DNA of 64,000 bases from Asterias rubens (GCF_902459465.1 NW_022985710.1:1-64000); one strand, 5' to 3'; shown: positions 36,474 to 52,204, numbered from the stretch's first letter. Notes: generated by a model from the letters alone, not told the origin. Numbers and translations are program-made.

Positions 36474-37001
36474 CTAATGACGTGGTGAAGAATGCTCCGG
36501 GGAAACAAGGCGGCCGTCTTTGCCGGTCTGAAGGCAGAACTTCTGGGTGTTTCTGACAGGTTGTTCGCAAATTGCGTAGTAGAGGCCACTGCACAAATAA
36601 TCATCCCATTTACCATGTTTATCTGACCACAACGCTCCACATTCTCCCCCTTCGGGTTGTCCATCAGCCCAGTTCTCATAGGCGTTGGGTTCGCCCTTCA
36701 ACGGACAGTGCTGCCAGTTTCCCTCCTCATTACAACCAATCCAGAGACTGGCGTCTGGTATCTGATCAAACTCTTTCAGCACCAGTTCCCATATGTAATC
36801 CTGTTCGGATTTTGAATTTGGGATGAGCAGGTTTGCTCTTGACTCGACACAAGTGCTCCTTGCTTTGTACCAATCCATCTTGTCCTTTATGATGAAGTAA
36901 CATGACTCGCCGTTTCGGTGCCAGTCAAGAGGGCAGATTTTGGCCAGTAGACGGCCACAGTTAACTACAAGAACGAGACTCAACACTTGACCTATACGCA
37001 T
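36474..37001 (-). CDS. Secreted C-type lectin, QPE motif
   Basis: 175 residues, single exon. Signal peptide 1-20 (MRIGQVLSLVLVVNCGRLLA), mature start KICPLDW. C-type lectin domain ~23-146: Cys23/Cys34, Cys51/Cys145, Cys121/Cys137, extra Cys90/Cys99, WIG at 87-89, QPE at 115-117 in the sugar-specificity position, WDD at 132-134. Three residues of the DIEEEGNW loop are missing compared with its relatives, an in-frame change. The tail FCLQTGKDGRLVSPEHSSPR is shared with the 21.3 kb pseudogene; it is the third tail type in this cluster and overlaps the out-of-frame PAN-like sequence. Family role: calcium-dependent glycan binding outside the cell; QPE is unusual and the ligand is unknown. Upstream DNA matches the 21.87-22.05 kb flank, so it is the unit 2 partner of the 21.3 kb pseudogene. 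Confidence 0.82.
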   Translation of the reverse strand: MRIGQVLSLVLVVNCGRLLAKICPLDWHRNGESCYFIIKDKMDWYKARSTCVESRANLLIPNSKSEQDYIWELVLKEFDQIPDASLWIGCNEEGNWQHCPLKGEPNAYENWADGQPEGGECGALWSDKHGKWDDYLCSGLYYAICEQPVRNTQKFCLQTGKDGRLVSPEHSSPRH

Positions 37002-37183
37002 TTTGTAATTTTCTCAATTTTAGGAAATTGTAGAGTTAGCTTTTTCCAAACCGTATAGTCGATGCCTGACGATGATGGACTAAAATGGCTGCCTGTTTTG
37101 TTTCTTCCCAGAGGATTGTAGTATCTTATAATGGTAGTGCGTCAGTGTTTCCATGGAAACAGCTTATAGAAAACCACCAAGTC

Positions 37184-37586
37184 TTAAAGAAACTGGAAAC
37201 TATTGGTAATTGTGAAAGACCAGGCTTCCCTACCCGTGCATCTCCACAATGCATAAAATAATTGGTAATTTAAAGACTAGTCTTTACAGTTGGTGTATCT
37301 CAACATATCCATAAAATAACAAACCTGTGAAAATTTGAAATCAATTGGTCGTCGAAGTTGCGAGATAATAATGGAAAAAACACCCTTTTTGCACAAGTTG
37401 TGTACTTTCAGATGCTCGAATTCGAGACCTCAAAATCGAATTCTGAGGTCTCGAAATCAAATTCGTGAAAAACTACTTATTTGTCGAAAACTACGTCATT
37501 TCAACAGCTTCCCATTACTCGTTACAAAGTAAGGTTTTATGCTAGGAATTACTTTGAGTAATTACCAATAGTGTCAGTGCCTTTAA
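37184..37586. mobile_element. Family A TTAA element, duplicate of 22052-22453
   Basis: Same rearranged left end and same insertion site as the unit 1 copy, so it predates the segmental duplication. Confidence 0.85.
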
Positions 37587-38473
37587 CAGTCTGACCTACT
37601 TTGACAATAGATTAAAGAACAATACCATCTTGCCCATTGCCTGAGTTAAGTCGATTTTTATTTAAAATGAGGATTGCAGTTTACGTCGTTGAAGGTTGAA
37701 CCAAGCTAGCCGCCTTTGATTGTTACTTATTAAGTCCACGACGAAGATTTATATTAACATTTAAAAATGCGGGGTCAATAAAATTGTGTAAGTATTGCCT
37801 GAACAACAGCTCGACGTAAACCCTGTTACAAAAAACAACAACTTGGATTTACTGGAAACAAATAAATCTATCTAACTATAAGTTAACACAACCGTCGAGT
37901 AAAATCGAATAAAAACTGTTATTTACTGACGCTACAGCCGCCATTATATTCACTAGCAAGTCTACGCATTGAATTACGAATACTAAGAACTACGCTATCA
38001 AGAAGGATCCTTACGTTGTTAACCTGAAACATGTTTTTGTTATTCCGTAGATTTGAATATATGATATATTGCTTCAGTGTGGTAAATATGTCATTTGGTC
38101 TGCATGAAACCAAACGATACGTTGGTATAGATCATTGCTACAAAAAAGTTATACGCTGACTTTCAATTACGGATTTAATTAATGTTAACTTAGAAAACAA
38201 ATTTGATAACAAACATCCACAAAGCATACTTATTATTGTTTTGTGTTAGTTATGAAGAGTATTTGATTGTTTGAGTTCCCTTTTCTTTATTTTGAAATTC
38301 AGAAGAAATCTTAAGTAACAATCAATTAGTGCACTGTGCTCAAATACGGCCATAAAACTTGAAAACAGGAGTCTGAACAAACAGGTGTTCAAGTTATGTG
38401 TGGGATTCTTATGGTATCTGGGTTTAGTCCGGACAAAGAAAGACAGTCTTTCAAGTTATGCATGAAACTCTTA

Positions 38474-38983
38474 CACCGCATTTACACTTAGATCCTCCTA
38501 CAAGGATCCAAGGAGGACCAGATCCCGAAAGCGAGATCAAGTATTTTTGTGCCGCGTTCACACCTGAGTATGGTATTGCATAATTAGACGGAAGTTCAGT
38601 TCAGCTGACGGCAAGGGTTACTGTACTGGGTCATTGATTTTGCGCGCGCATGTTCCCTGAAATAACCGGAACTCGACGAAAATTCAGACACAAAACTAAC
38701 CAAACTGACAATAACTTCCCTATGTTATAACTGTATAAAAAATACATTGAAAAATAATTTGTTTGAATGCTCAAAAAAAGCTTACGTTAGATGATGAACG
38801 AAAAAAGGTCGGTACTCAAGATTCTGGAGGACGCAAAGCCTGTGAGTTATTCAATCGCTGTAATGTTGGTTACCAGTGTCATACAAATTATGGGGTCGGG
38901 GACCAGTTCACGATAGAGTGCACATGTGCACTCTATAATAATATGCACAATGTATACAATCCCCATGTACATTTACACCACGG
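38474..38983. mobile_element. TTA-type inverted-repeat element, right part missing
   Basis: Left end CACCGCATTTACACTTAG matches 23339 onward. The copy is cut at the unit 2 right edge and joined to a lectin stub. Confidence 0.8.
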
Positions 38984-39052
38984 GCAGACTTCAGCCAATA
39001 GACGGCCACAGTAAATGCAAAGAACGAGACTTAACACTTGATTCAGCCGCAT
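38984..39052 (-). pseudogene. Lectin 5' stub (signal peptide only)
   Basis: Starting at 39052, the minus strand encodes MRLNQVLSLVLCIYCGRLLA followed by EVC and then stops matching at ~38984. It aligns with the leader of the 21.3 and 36.5 kb lectins (MRIGQVLSLVLVVNCGRLLA) but is clearly its own gene. It is the orphan 5' end expected if unit 2 entered a lectin gene. Confidence 0.75.
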
Positions 39053-39055
39053 CTT

Positions 39056-41324
39056 ATAAATTCGGGATAATTCTTGCAATTGATTGAAAATGATAAATGA
39101 GTTGAATATTTGAACTATTTCAGACCGTCAACCAGCTGACGTTGGCTGCTCTAAAAATGTCGAACTTTCACCAAAAACTAAAATCCTAAACTGTGTGAAT
39201 TACTTCGCGACTCAAATCTTTTTCTCTCGAGAATTAACAGATTTCTAAAACGAGTGTTTAAACTGCTCACTGCCTCGGCTGATTTCAGTAGTTATTGCTC
39301 TGATGTTGTTCGTTGAACCAAGTGGAAACCAATGTTGATTTCACGGTGAGGCATTCCAATGAATTGCTTATTATTAGAGCTGTACAGCGGTCGGATTTCC
39401 AGGGCAACAAGCAAACAAAAACAACCAAGGCGAAATAATTTAAGGTTAAATTAATTATAGGTCAAATTTAGACAATATCGCATTGCACAACTAGTTATTA
39501 TCAGAACTTCGCGGCGGTGGTATTTCCAACTAAACGTAAACCACCATGGCGAATTAAATTAATTAGAGGTCAAATTTAACGCACAATTAAACAGCACAAA
39601 CAAATTTGTTTCAAGAATGGCACCGTTTACGTGTTTCCAGTTCAACAACTTGGCACAAACAACCAATAATAATTCAACGCAGAACCACACTGCGCAACCT
39701 CCGAGTAAAATCGATATTCGTATAGGTTGAAGAAGCAGTTATTGTTCCTGGTATTTAGGCATTAATTTTATGCACGACTCAAATTTAACTCACAAGAAGG
39801 TATTAGACTAGTTCAGACTATTACAAGTTGATTCCTCTAATTGGCGGACCATGAACACACTAACATTGACGCGGACCATTATATAACAGTGTATAGTCGC
39901 GTGTGACGTCACAGCAAGGTGTCTTCACATTGTCATTGCGTTACTCAAATTCCATAAAGAGGATCAGGACCCAGACCAGTATTTATCTCCAAATCTCTGT
40001 TGCAATACTTTGTGTTGATTCTCAAGTGTCTCTTTGTTTTTGCGTGACACTGTCTAAATTGTGTATAGGAATATCATGTATTAATAAAATTGAGTCTGGC
40101 CTATTCTGTGGGAATGGTTTGAGTCTGTTCGGGGTACCGATTTGCAAATTTTTGACAGATAGGTCACTTCGTCACCAGCGACGAATTATATAGTGTGCCA
40201 CCAAGAGTTTGATATAAAGATGCCTTGTATTCCCTCAGTGTAACATCAAACAATGTAACCGTAACTACAAATTGCTATCCTATCTACCACGCGAGAGGCA
40301 AGAGGGTATGTTCTACTCACGATGACAACTAACGGCATCCCGTACCCATGTTTTGCTCTATTACATCCAAGTGTTTGCACGCGCAAACTTTCATTGTAAA
40401 TCGTCCATTTTGTTTTTATCAGACTCTGGGGTATAATCAATGTTCCAAGTTTGTAATGTGTACGTCGTTTGATAAACATTAACTTAAGGAACAATAATTT
40501 TGTGTGCAATGAGATCGTTTTACTGTTTTTATTTTATTTTTTATTATTGTTTATTATTTAGACAATGAGACGAATTTGAAGTGGATTGGTAGATTGGTAA
40601 ACCATTTTATTGTTTACTGCACAAAGCCATTTTTGTTTATAATACCACACGACGTGGAAACAACAGGTCAGATCTAGTCTTTTCGTATCCTGAACACCGT
40701 AATATCTTTGTAAAAATGTCAAAAATTAAATAATATAAAAAGTTGGTTTCAGCAACTATCAATTGTTTTAAATCAAAAACCAAGTTTAAAGAAAAATCTT
40801 AAGCTAATCTGATTTTCTGACAAACGGCTAGATTCGCAAATCACCATGAATTAACTAACTGATTCCCGGCAGTAGCATACAATCCGCAGAATCGACAAAA
40901 CTAAAGACACAAAACTGCACTCCGAAAATTTCCGGATCAGAACTGACCAGGATTCTAGGTCCATTGAGGCGTAACCTATTTCCGATTCAGGCTGATGACC
41001 AGTAAAGTACTGAAAATGTGGGATTTTAATCCGCATTCTGTAATTTTCTACTAGTTTCTACGTCATTTTGAACCACATTCGAGTTCCTTACTGACCCCAA
41101 ATTGGATCAGGATCAACGGAAGCAAGATTCGAGTGCATGGGAAGTGTCATTCCTGACAGTCCATAAAAGCCACCAAAACGATTAAAATAGCGCACCACAT
41201 GATAACGTCTACTGTTATTAAAATCAAAGCAATTTCTGTCCTTCATGGTTTTACAAAAAGGCTTGCAAACCCAATGCCTCCGTTTAGCAATTCTTGGCCA
41301 TTAAGATTCGGATAGAGGCTTTCA
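39056..41324. other. Intergenic interval without a recognisable gene
   Basis: AT-rich. A short diverged repeat containing TTAAATTAATTA and GGTCAAATTTA occurs near 39450 and 39555. No exon-like segment with both splice sites and coding bias is evident. Confidence 0.5.
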
Positions 41325-41455
41325 GCCGTGTCTGAAACGCTGACTTCGGCTACAGCTACCGCTAGATCAGCGCGTCTGCCAGTGTTGAAGAATAGGCAGA
41401 CGCGCGCGATCTAGCCATAACTTGATGTAACCGAAATCGCCGTTTCGGACACGGC
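41325..41455. repeat. Foldback element just downstream of the glucuronosyltransferase stop
   Basis: Outer arms GCCGTGTCTGAAACG and complement of GCCGTGTCCGAAACG; inner arms CTAGATCAGCGCGTCTGCC and complement of CTAGATCGCGCGCGTCTGCC, around a short loop. It ends 14 bp before the stop codon at 41470-41472. Confidence 0.85.
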
Positions 41456-41469
41456 AGTTTCTATGAGCC

Positions 41470-46207
<4,738 letters not shown>

Positions 46208-46592
46208 GGTTACTATTCGGAATCCAATTGAGCAATGGCAAGCTACCGTTTATACATGTTCTGATAGTTTATTAGGTATAAATCACATGATAATGTAACC
46301 CTTTCCGTTTAAGTAACTTTTTAAAAACTGTACCAGCATATCTTTGTTTATATAACACCCAAGCAGATCCTTGCCATTTGATTGGAGGATTGTCCGTCAC
46401 GTGCACGCTGAGTCACTCACCGTGCTTTTTCGTTCCATCCGAAAAGTACCATAATCCTTATTGCAGATAGCGATTTTGAACAACTGCGCTTGTGCGCGCA
46501 AAGGACTGTGGGAAAAATTTGGCACCTCGCTCAAAAAAGTAAACAACGTTCAATTCAACGTTTGGATCGTACACGATCGATCGGTTTGCAAA
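46208..46592. promoter_or_regulatory. Divergent promoter between glucuronosyltransferase and a + strand gene
   Basis: The two start codons are 386 bp apart, head to head. Elements seen: inverted TATA-like at ~46250 for the minus gene; GATTGG (CCAAT-type) at ~46380; CACGTG at ~46399; TGAGTCA (AP-1-like) at ~46409; and GGACTGTGGGAAAA at ~46503 upstream of the + strand ATG. The 46421-46528 part recurs inverted at 50582-50700. Confidence 0.6.
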
Positions 46593-46663
46593 ATGGATGT
46601 GGCAGGAGTGACCAAGAAAGAGCTGACTGATAGAATAAATAGTTCTGGCATAGACGAACTAAG
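46593..46663 (+). CDS. First coding exon of an unknown gene
   Basis: ATG at 46593 opens MDVAGVTKKELTDRINSSGI followed by DEL and the first two bases of an Arg codon, then donor AAG|GTAATC. The start context AAAATGG is good. The segment is hydrophilic with a helical pattern and coding-like composition, directly downstream of a CpG-containing promoter with motifs conserved in a second copy. The frame reads in from an upstream Met, but that part (CACARKGLW) corresponds to the conserved promoter block, so I prefer the downstream ATG. Later exons were not found with confidence. I do not recognise the protein. Confidence 0.5.
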
Positions 46664-46804
46664 GTAATCTTTAGCTAAAGTGAATGTGCCAAGACACAGT
46701 AGTTAAAGACAAACTCCAAAGGCGACATTTTTTCGCGATAAAATTACTGTTTTTAGGTTTGCCCGTCTACGTCTGTAGGTAGGGCGTCGGAAGACTGACA
46801 TTGA

Positions 46805-47041
46805 CAAGGTCAATGGCGAGAAGTTGCAACACGGATCAGTGACCCTCCCGCAACCATCAGTCACCCTCGAAGGATCGGAAATAACAACCAAAACTTCCCA
46901 CCAGTGACTCCGATTTGTGCTGATAAATACTTCGACATAAGCATGGACGACCTCCATGACAAAAGTAAGACATTGTTTTCTGTTACAAAACAGGGAAACA
47001 TTGCCAAGGCCCAACGTCATGATGATCGAGGACTGCCATGA
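46805..47041 (+). CDS. Coding-like segment, unknown
   Basis: A 79-codon frame from after a TGA to a TGA at 47039-47041. Its last part reads FDISMDDLHDKSKTLFSVTK followed by QGNIAKAQRHDDRGLP, and composition is GC-richer than its surroundings. It may be the remains of a transposable-element or retrocopied coding sequence rather than an exon of the gene starting at 46593, since no acceptor gives a matching phase. The opposite strand is also open for 120 codons but reads less like protein. Confidence 0.3.
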   Translation, partial: QGQWREVATRISDPPATISHPRRIGNNNQNFPPVTPICADKYFDISMDDLHDKSKTLFSVTKQGNIAKAQRHDDRGLP

Positions 47042-50000
47042 CTGTTTTACAAAAAATAAAAACATTTCTTATTCCTGGTTTAGATAGAGTCTAGATATAG
47101 CTCTATGGATAAAGCCCATCAATTGTGACATTGTCTTGATTCGATTATATCTGTAATTGTATGCCACTAATCAGCAATGACGTGGACGTAAATAGAATAG
47201 CTTTCAATCATGGTACATGTAGTTGTACATTTTTAAAACTTTATGTGGCAGATGATACTTTTTCCTTATTTCTCACACCATCAACTTTTTAGGTCTACCA
47301 CTGATATGGTTCAAAATTAAAGTGACCAAAAGTGACTAAGTAATTGTGGTTTATGTTTATATTTATTAATATAAATCTATTTCTACCTCCATGGTTTACC
47401 GTAGATCATGACATGACAAGTACGACAAGGTTCTGGTGTAGGTCCTAGCATACTTCTAGTTTCTAGAACTTAGAAGTAGTCCTAGCATAAACATTTTTTT
47501 ATCAAGGGTTCAGTTTATACAAGTTGGATGTACACGTTTTGTACGAACATGATTCTGTGCATAATATAATTACATACTTTGTGCTTTGTTTTGTGCATGT
47601 ATAACAAAAATGATACTTTTAGTACACTGTACCATAAAGCATCAAGTTGTAAGCTTTATTGTTAGACCCTACTGGTACTGTAATAATGGTATGTTTGTTA
47701 TGTCTATAATTTTATCATATGATATGAGACTGAGTTTTTGTAGGTTTGTAATTCGAAAAGCAAGGACTAGGTCACATGAGCGAAACCCTTCTTAAGGTAG
47801 GAATTTGAAAAAAGAATATAATTTCTTTTAAATTTTTGTTTTCAAATAAGTTTGATTTATTCAATAACAAAAATAGATTCTGCATTGGGCATCCTCAAAA
47901 AATAAATCCTTTTGGTTTTACTTGGAAATTGTTACCATTTAACTTTATTATTTTGGGGGCAACTATCCCAATTAATACATTTTTGGTTATGATAGACTAA
48001 TAAAAAGCCATATTGAGAGGACTATTTATACGGTAACTCGCTTTTATATTCTTTATAAATAATAGGCTATATTTGTACATCTGTTAAACCTGATTCTAAA
48101 CTAATTATACCGATAGGTCTCATTTTGTAGTTTAATTGGGTGAAAAGTCATTTCAAACCTTGCCATCAAAGAAGTATTGTGAGCACTTAAATGTGATTCT
48201 CTGCAAACTCTGCATCTTAAAAATTTGGATTTAAATTAACAAGTAAGTTGACTGGCACTGTGGTCAGGTGGTTCAGGGCCCACTAATAATGGGTTCAGTA
48301 CTGCCAGAGGCAATTTGTAATGTATTAAGCTGTATCATGACTTCACAAAGCCAACATTAAAACAATTGATATTTATTAAGCTGCAGCCACCTTTGGCAAA
48401 CACGTCATGCATGTCAGAGTCCTTGTTCACAAAAAGACTCTAGAAGAGGGGTCAGACTATCTGCTACACCCACAGGTTGGAATGGAATCTTAAAGATGAC
48501 TGTGCCATGATAAACATGCAGCTATGTATAAAACCTGTGACAAATTCTTGGTTGTGAATGCTATATCATGCATGTTGTGAATTTAACTCCCGGGGTTGGT
48601 GTGAAAACAATTGTTCACAATCTAACCAGCATCTGTAATTATTTGACCCATTTTATGGTGAGAGTTTAAAGGTTTCATTGATAACTGTGGGTACACATAA
48701 TTTAACTCTTGCTGAAAATAAATCCAAAACTGTCACACTTTTTGTTCAATATATTTGTTTACAAACACTTTTTTATTTACAATTTCCATCCTTTATTTTT
48801 TTTCTTCAAATATTTAAATTGGTAATATTAACTTTATAACACACTTGGTATTTTCATGGCCCCTTAAAAACACTTACATTGCAGTTTACTTCACTCAATT
48901 ATTATCTACCCTTGTTTGCCTCAGGTATTGTTCACGTTGACTGTACTGAGGCGGTTAACTACAACCCTCTAGATCTTTGCAATTGCAACCCTTGGTATTA
49001 TTTAAATCTTTGCATTATGAAGTATTATTGTATGATTTAAGTAACCAGAATAAATGAAGCTTTAAACTCTTCAAGACAGTGGAAATGGACGTTTGGACAG
49101 TGTTATTGTTTGTATTGTATTGTATTATTCTACTTTCTCTGAGAATTGTAGCCTACAACCGCAGGACGCCACGCACAGGCATATTAAGAAGCACTTGCGA
49201 TACCTTCGCTTGCGTCACAGTTCACTCTGCAATTAACATTTATCTTTTCATCGCCAATTTACGTGTCATCAGTCAAAAATGGCCTCAAGAGCATGAAGAC
49301 ACACATACACACACACAGCCTTTAGTCAATTCAGAAGATGGTCAATGAGCTCTCCTGCAGCAAAAGAAGTAGGATGTGGTTGGTCGAGTCCACAAAACAA
49401 CAGTACAGATCACATCTTTGGAGTGAACACAGAACTGGGAGAATAGCTGCTTCCAATATGAGTCCTGTCACGAAGCATGTTGATGCACAAGTAATTATCT
49501 GAAAGATAAAGCAGACAAAAACTAAGGGAATAAATGAGTGGTTACAAGTTCTTAAAAAGGCGTTTAAAACAGGCAGGGTTGTGGTCGTTCAGCCCTTGTT
49601 TCCTCATTTACGTATCTTATTTGATGACCTGACATGTGTTGCATTTTAATGACTGAGACAGTTTTCGGATGCATTGTGTGGTGTGTGCGTAGTTAGTCTT
49701 GGTGCAAGACGTTTCTTGTTTTGCTTTCACACCCAGCGCGACCAACTCACAAACATCGCCCGTATCGGTGAAACAGCTAGCACCAAGACCAGCACATATT
49801 ATGCATCTAAACATATCCGAAAACAACCGGTTATAAACAGCTCCAGCTGGTCTTTATCACTCGTTAACTTTAAACACCCTGACCCCACGTGAAGCGCTCT
49901 CCACCACAACAGGAATGCAGATAGCGAAACTGATTGAGGTATTTATGAATGATCTTTTGCCTTGGAAATCATTACCAAACACTCTGCCCTGAAAGTCAGT

Positions 50001-50046
50001 CATGACTAATATGACTATGAGCTAATTAATGAGCAGTATCATCACA
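47042..50046. other. AT-rich interval, no gene supported
   Basis: About 3 kb with no exon-like segment bounded by good splice sites. A frame at 49079-49348 begins with a hydrophobic stretch but lacks other support. A short (CA)n run is near 49300. It could be a long intron of the gene starting at 46593. Confidence 0.45.
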
Positions 50047-50081
50047 ATATTGATATTATATTCTGAATATAATATCAATAT
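50047..50081. repeat. 35-bp perfect palindrome
   Basis: Arms of 17 bp (ATATTGATATTATATTC and its exact complement) around a single T. AT-rich; it could form a cruciform. Confidence 0.95.
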
Positions 50082-50581
50082 CTGTCATCTCTAAAAAATG
50101 TTGAGGAATATATAATTGAATAGGCCTATGTTTCTTTTTTAGTTTCTACCACCAATCACACATACAATAAACATCTAGCCTATACAATACTCAAATTGTA
50201 GCCTACAGCTTGTTGGGTTTGACATGCTTGATGATTTGCTTGATGATATTAACTCTTTGGTGTTCATTCAAAGTCAAAAGAACATGCATGGACCTACCTA
50301 CGTATGTACGTACATGTACAGTCCCTCGTTCTTCCGTGGAGTCGCAAAGCACACACACTGGTCCGATGGCATTATTGTCGTAGTTTTTTTTATATTAATA
50401 ATACACAACTGACATGGCTAAATAAAGCGTGGAGGTACACCCATTCGTGGGTGAAACTGTCTTCCGCCACAGCAGAAGCATGACCGTCCACCACAAACAA
50501 TGTCAATGTTTACAAACTTATTGTTTACAAAAAAACTTTGTAGAACACGTTACGTGCGTTATTTTGACGACCGTATAACTA

Positions 50582-50700
50582 GAGGTGCAAAATATTTCCC
50601 ACAATCCTTTGCGGGACGTCGAATTTTTGCTATCTGCAATAAGGTCTATTGCACGCTGCCAGCGTGCAATGGTACTTTTCGGATGGAACGAAAAAGCTGA
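50582..50700 (-). promoter_or_regulatory. Inverted, diverged copy of the 46421-46528 promoter block
   Basis: Read on the minus strand it shares CTTTTTCGTTCCATCCGAAA, AGTACCAT, TTATTGCAGATAGC and GCAAAGGAYTGTGGGAAA with the other copy in the same order. It has an extra 23-bp palindrome (50648-50670, arms ATTGCACGCTG) inside. It would drive transcription leftward, toward the other promoter 4 kb away. Confidence 0.6.
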
Positions 50701-50873
50701 GTAAAAACATCACTGCGTGCGTGTTGTCTTCGGTAACGCAGCAAGGCATATTAGTAAAATTACTAGCATTCGTCTTCTACAATTAAAAATTGGAGGCCTA
50801 CGCTTTGTTTGTTTTGAAAGTTGTATCTTTCAATCAAAATGACAAAGATCTACTTGGATGTTATATAAAACAA

Positions 50874-51030
50874 ATAATGAATGTTTTTCAATTCGTGCAA
50901 TGGTGCGAATATGTTCATTCGTTGAAAGCTGGAATGTTCCATTCAACTCGGCTCCGCCTCGTTGAATAGAACATTCCATCTTTCAACTCATGAACATATT
51001 TGCACCATTGCACTCATAAACATTCATTAT
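50874..51030. repeat. Foldback element, ~70-bp arms
   Basis: ATAATGAATGTTTTTCAATT pairs with the complement of ACATTCATTAT-side sequence. GTGCAATGGTGC, ATATGTTCAT and GTTGAAAG recur inverted on the right. The central part is CTCGGCTCCGCCTCG. Confidence 0.85.
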
Positions 51031-51552
51031 GTGTATAATAAAGATAATTGAGAGCCAATGCGTGTAGGGTACCAACCAGCAACATATTTATGTCAAAAGT
51101 TTTACATTTCGGAGTATGGTGATCCGTTCGTCGAGATTTTCTTCAAGTATTGAGGGTATAGACCTTTATCATGCTGCCACCATGGTCATGTTCCCTGTAT
51201 CCAACCACAGTAATGGATGCTAATACTCATTGCACTAAAAGGAATCAGACTAATTCTTCTTCCAGCATCAGTTTGGTTACATTGATTTGAATGTGAGCAT
51301 TGAATGGGAGAAAATCAAGATGGCTGCGCCATGATAAAGGTATATAGGGCCTTATACATCAAAGTTGACTTTAGAACACTATTATGTCATCGAACTTCCA
51401 GCTAAATCGTATCATTGTTACGCAGACCCGAATGACCACATTATTCCTTAGATCACTGACCCTTCTCCTTCCCGCCTTCGTGCATCATCAAGCTAATCCG
51501 CCTCCACAATACTTAAGCAGCATGCAGCATCAGAGTCCAGCTTTCTCCAGAA

Positions 51553-51581
51553 GACGATCAGAGCATACTGATCGAAACGTC
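51553..51581 (+). other. Hairpin ending GAAACGTC, possible retroelement terminus
   Basis: GACG and CGTC pair outside; GATCAG and CTGATC pair inside around AGCATA, leaving an unpaired GAAA on the 3' side. Hairpins with CGAAACGTC are common near ends of dispersed retroelements in marine invertebrates, by recollection only. Confidence 0.4.
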
Positions 51582-52001
51582 GAGTTCAAACCAACGGTTC
51601 TTTTCAGAACCATCCCAACTCATTAGAGATAGTCATATTATATTCTATTTCCACCATGCAAAGTTCCTAATCATACTTATCACCAACCCTGTTCTGTAGA
51701 CTTTGACTAAAGTCCCCCAATCCCGTGAGAGTTCTTTAAATTTCAGTCCCATCGCCTAACGTCAAAAAAGTCCCCCAACCTAGGACTACAAACGCTACAT
51801 TTTGACGGCGGATGTAGGGACCTCCCCCTTAAGAACGGGACTTGAATCAAGTTCAGGTAAACTGCTGTCATCTCAGCCCAAGTTCGGGCAAAAAAAGCAG
51901 CCGAGCACAAACAAAATGCTTGCTCAAATAGGGCTGGGTACTTTTATTGTGTGGACACAAAACACAATGTACACAAACTAACATCAAACTCACACACTTT
52001 G

Positions 52002-52204
52002 CAGATAATAGTGGTAAAAAGCTTCCCTTAAAATATTACTTGCTAAGGTGATGTAGATTTTGAGAAATGAGTAAAACAAGAAGCCCAAATAATTGTCGCC
52101 TCCAGGAGACGAATATTATTTAGCATGTAAAACGTTTTTTTTTCTTTTTCGTGACAGTGCTTTACTCTTTTCTCAAAAACTATAGCACCTCAACAAGTAG
52201 TATT
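52002..52204. mobile_element. Family B element, left part, interrupted
   Basis: AATAGTGGTAAAAAGCTTCC, TGAGAAATGAGTAAAACAA and the complementary TTCTCAAAAACTATAGCACC place it in family B. It is split at TTAA (52205) by a family A insertion and continues at 52573-52605. Confidence 0.75.

Larger units (their letters stand above)
24955..38983. repeat. Segmental duplication, unit 2
   Basis: Close copy of 12392-23848. It adds an extra lectin pseudogene block (~33878-35395), a partial lectin tail (36245-36400), and a ~2.55 kb stretch (27154-29700) deleted from unit 1. Both edges lie at lectin gene fragments. Confidence 0.9.

Noticed and set aside
39903-40193. 96-codon + strand frame
   Set aside because: Low-complexity hydrophobic and serine-rich translation in AT-rich DNA, no domain, no splice sites.
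46703-47065. 120-codon minus-strand frame
   Set aside because: It is antisense to a segment whose + strand reads more like protein; no supporting start or domain.
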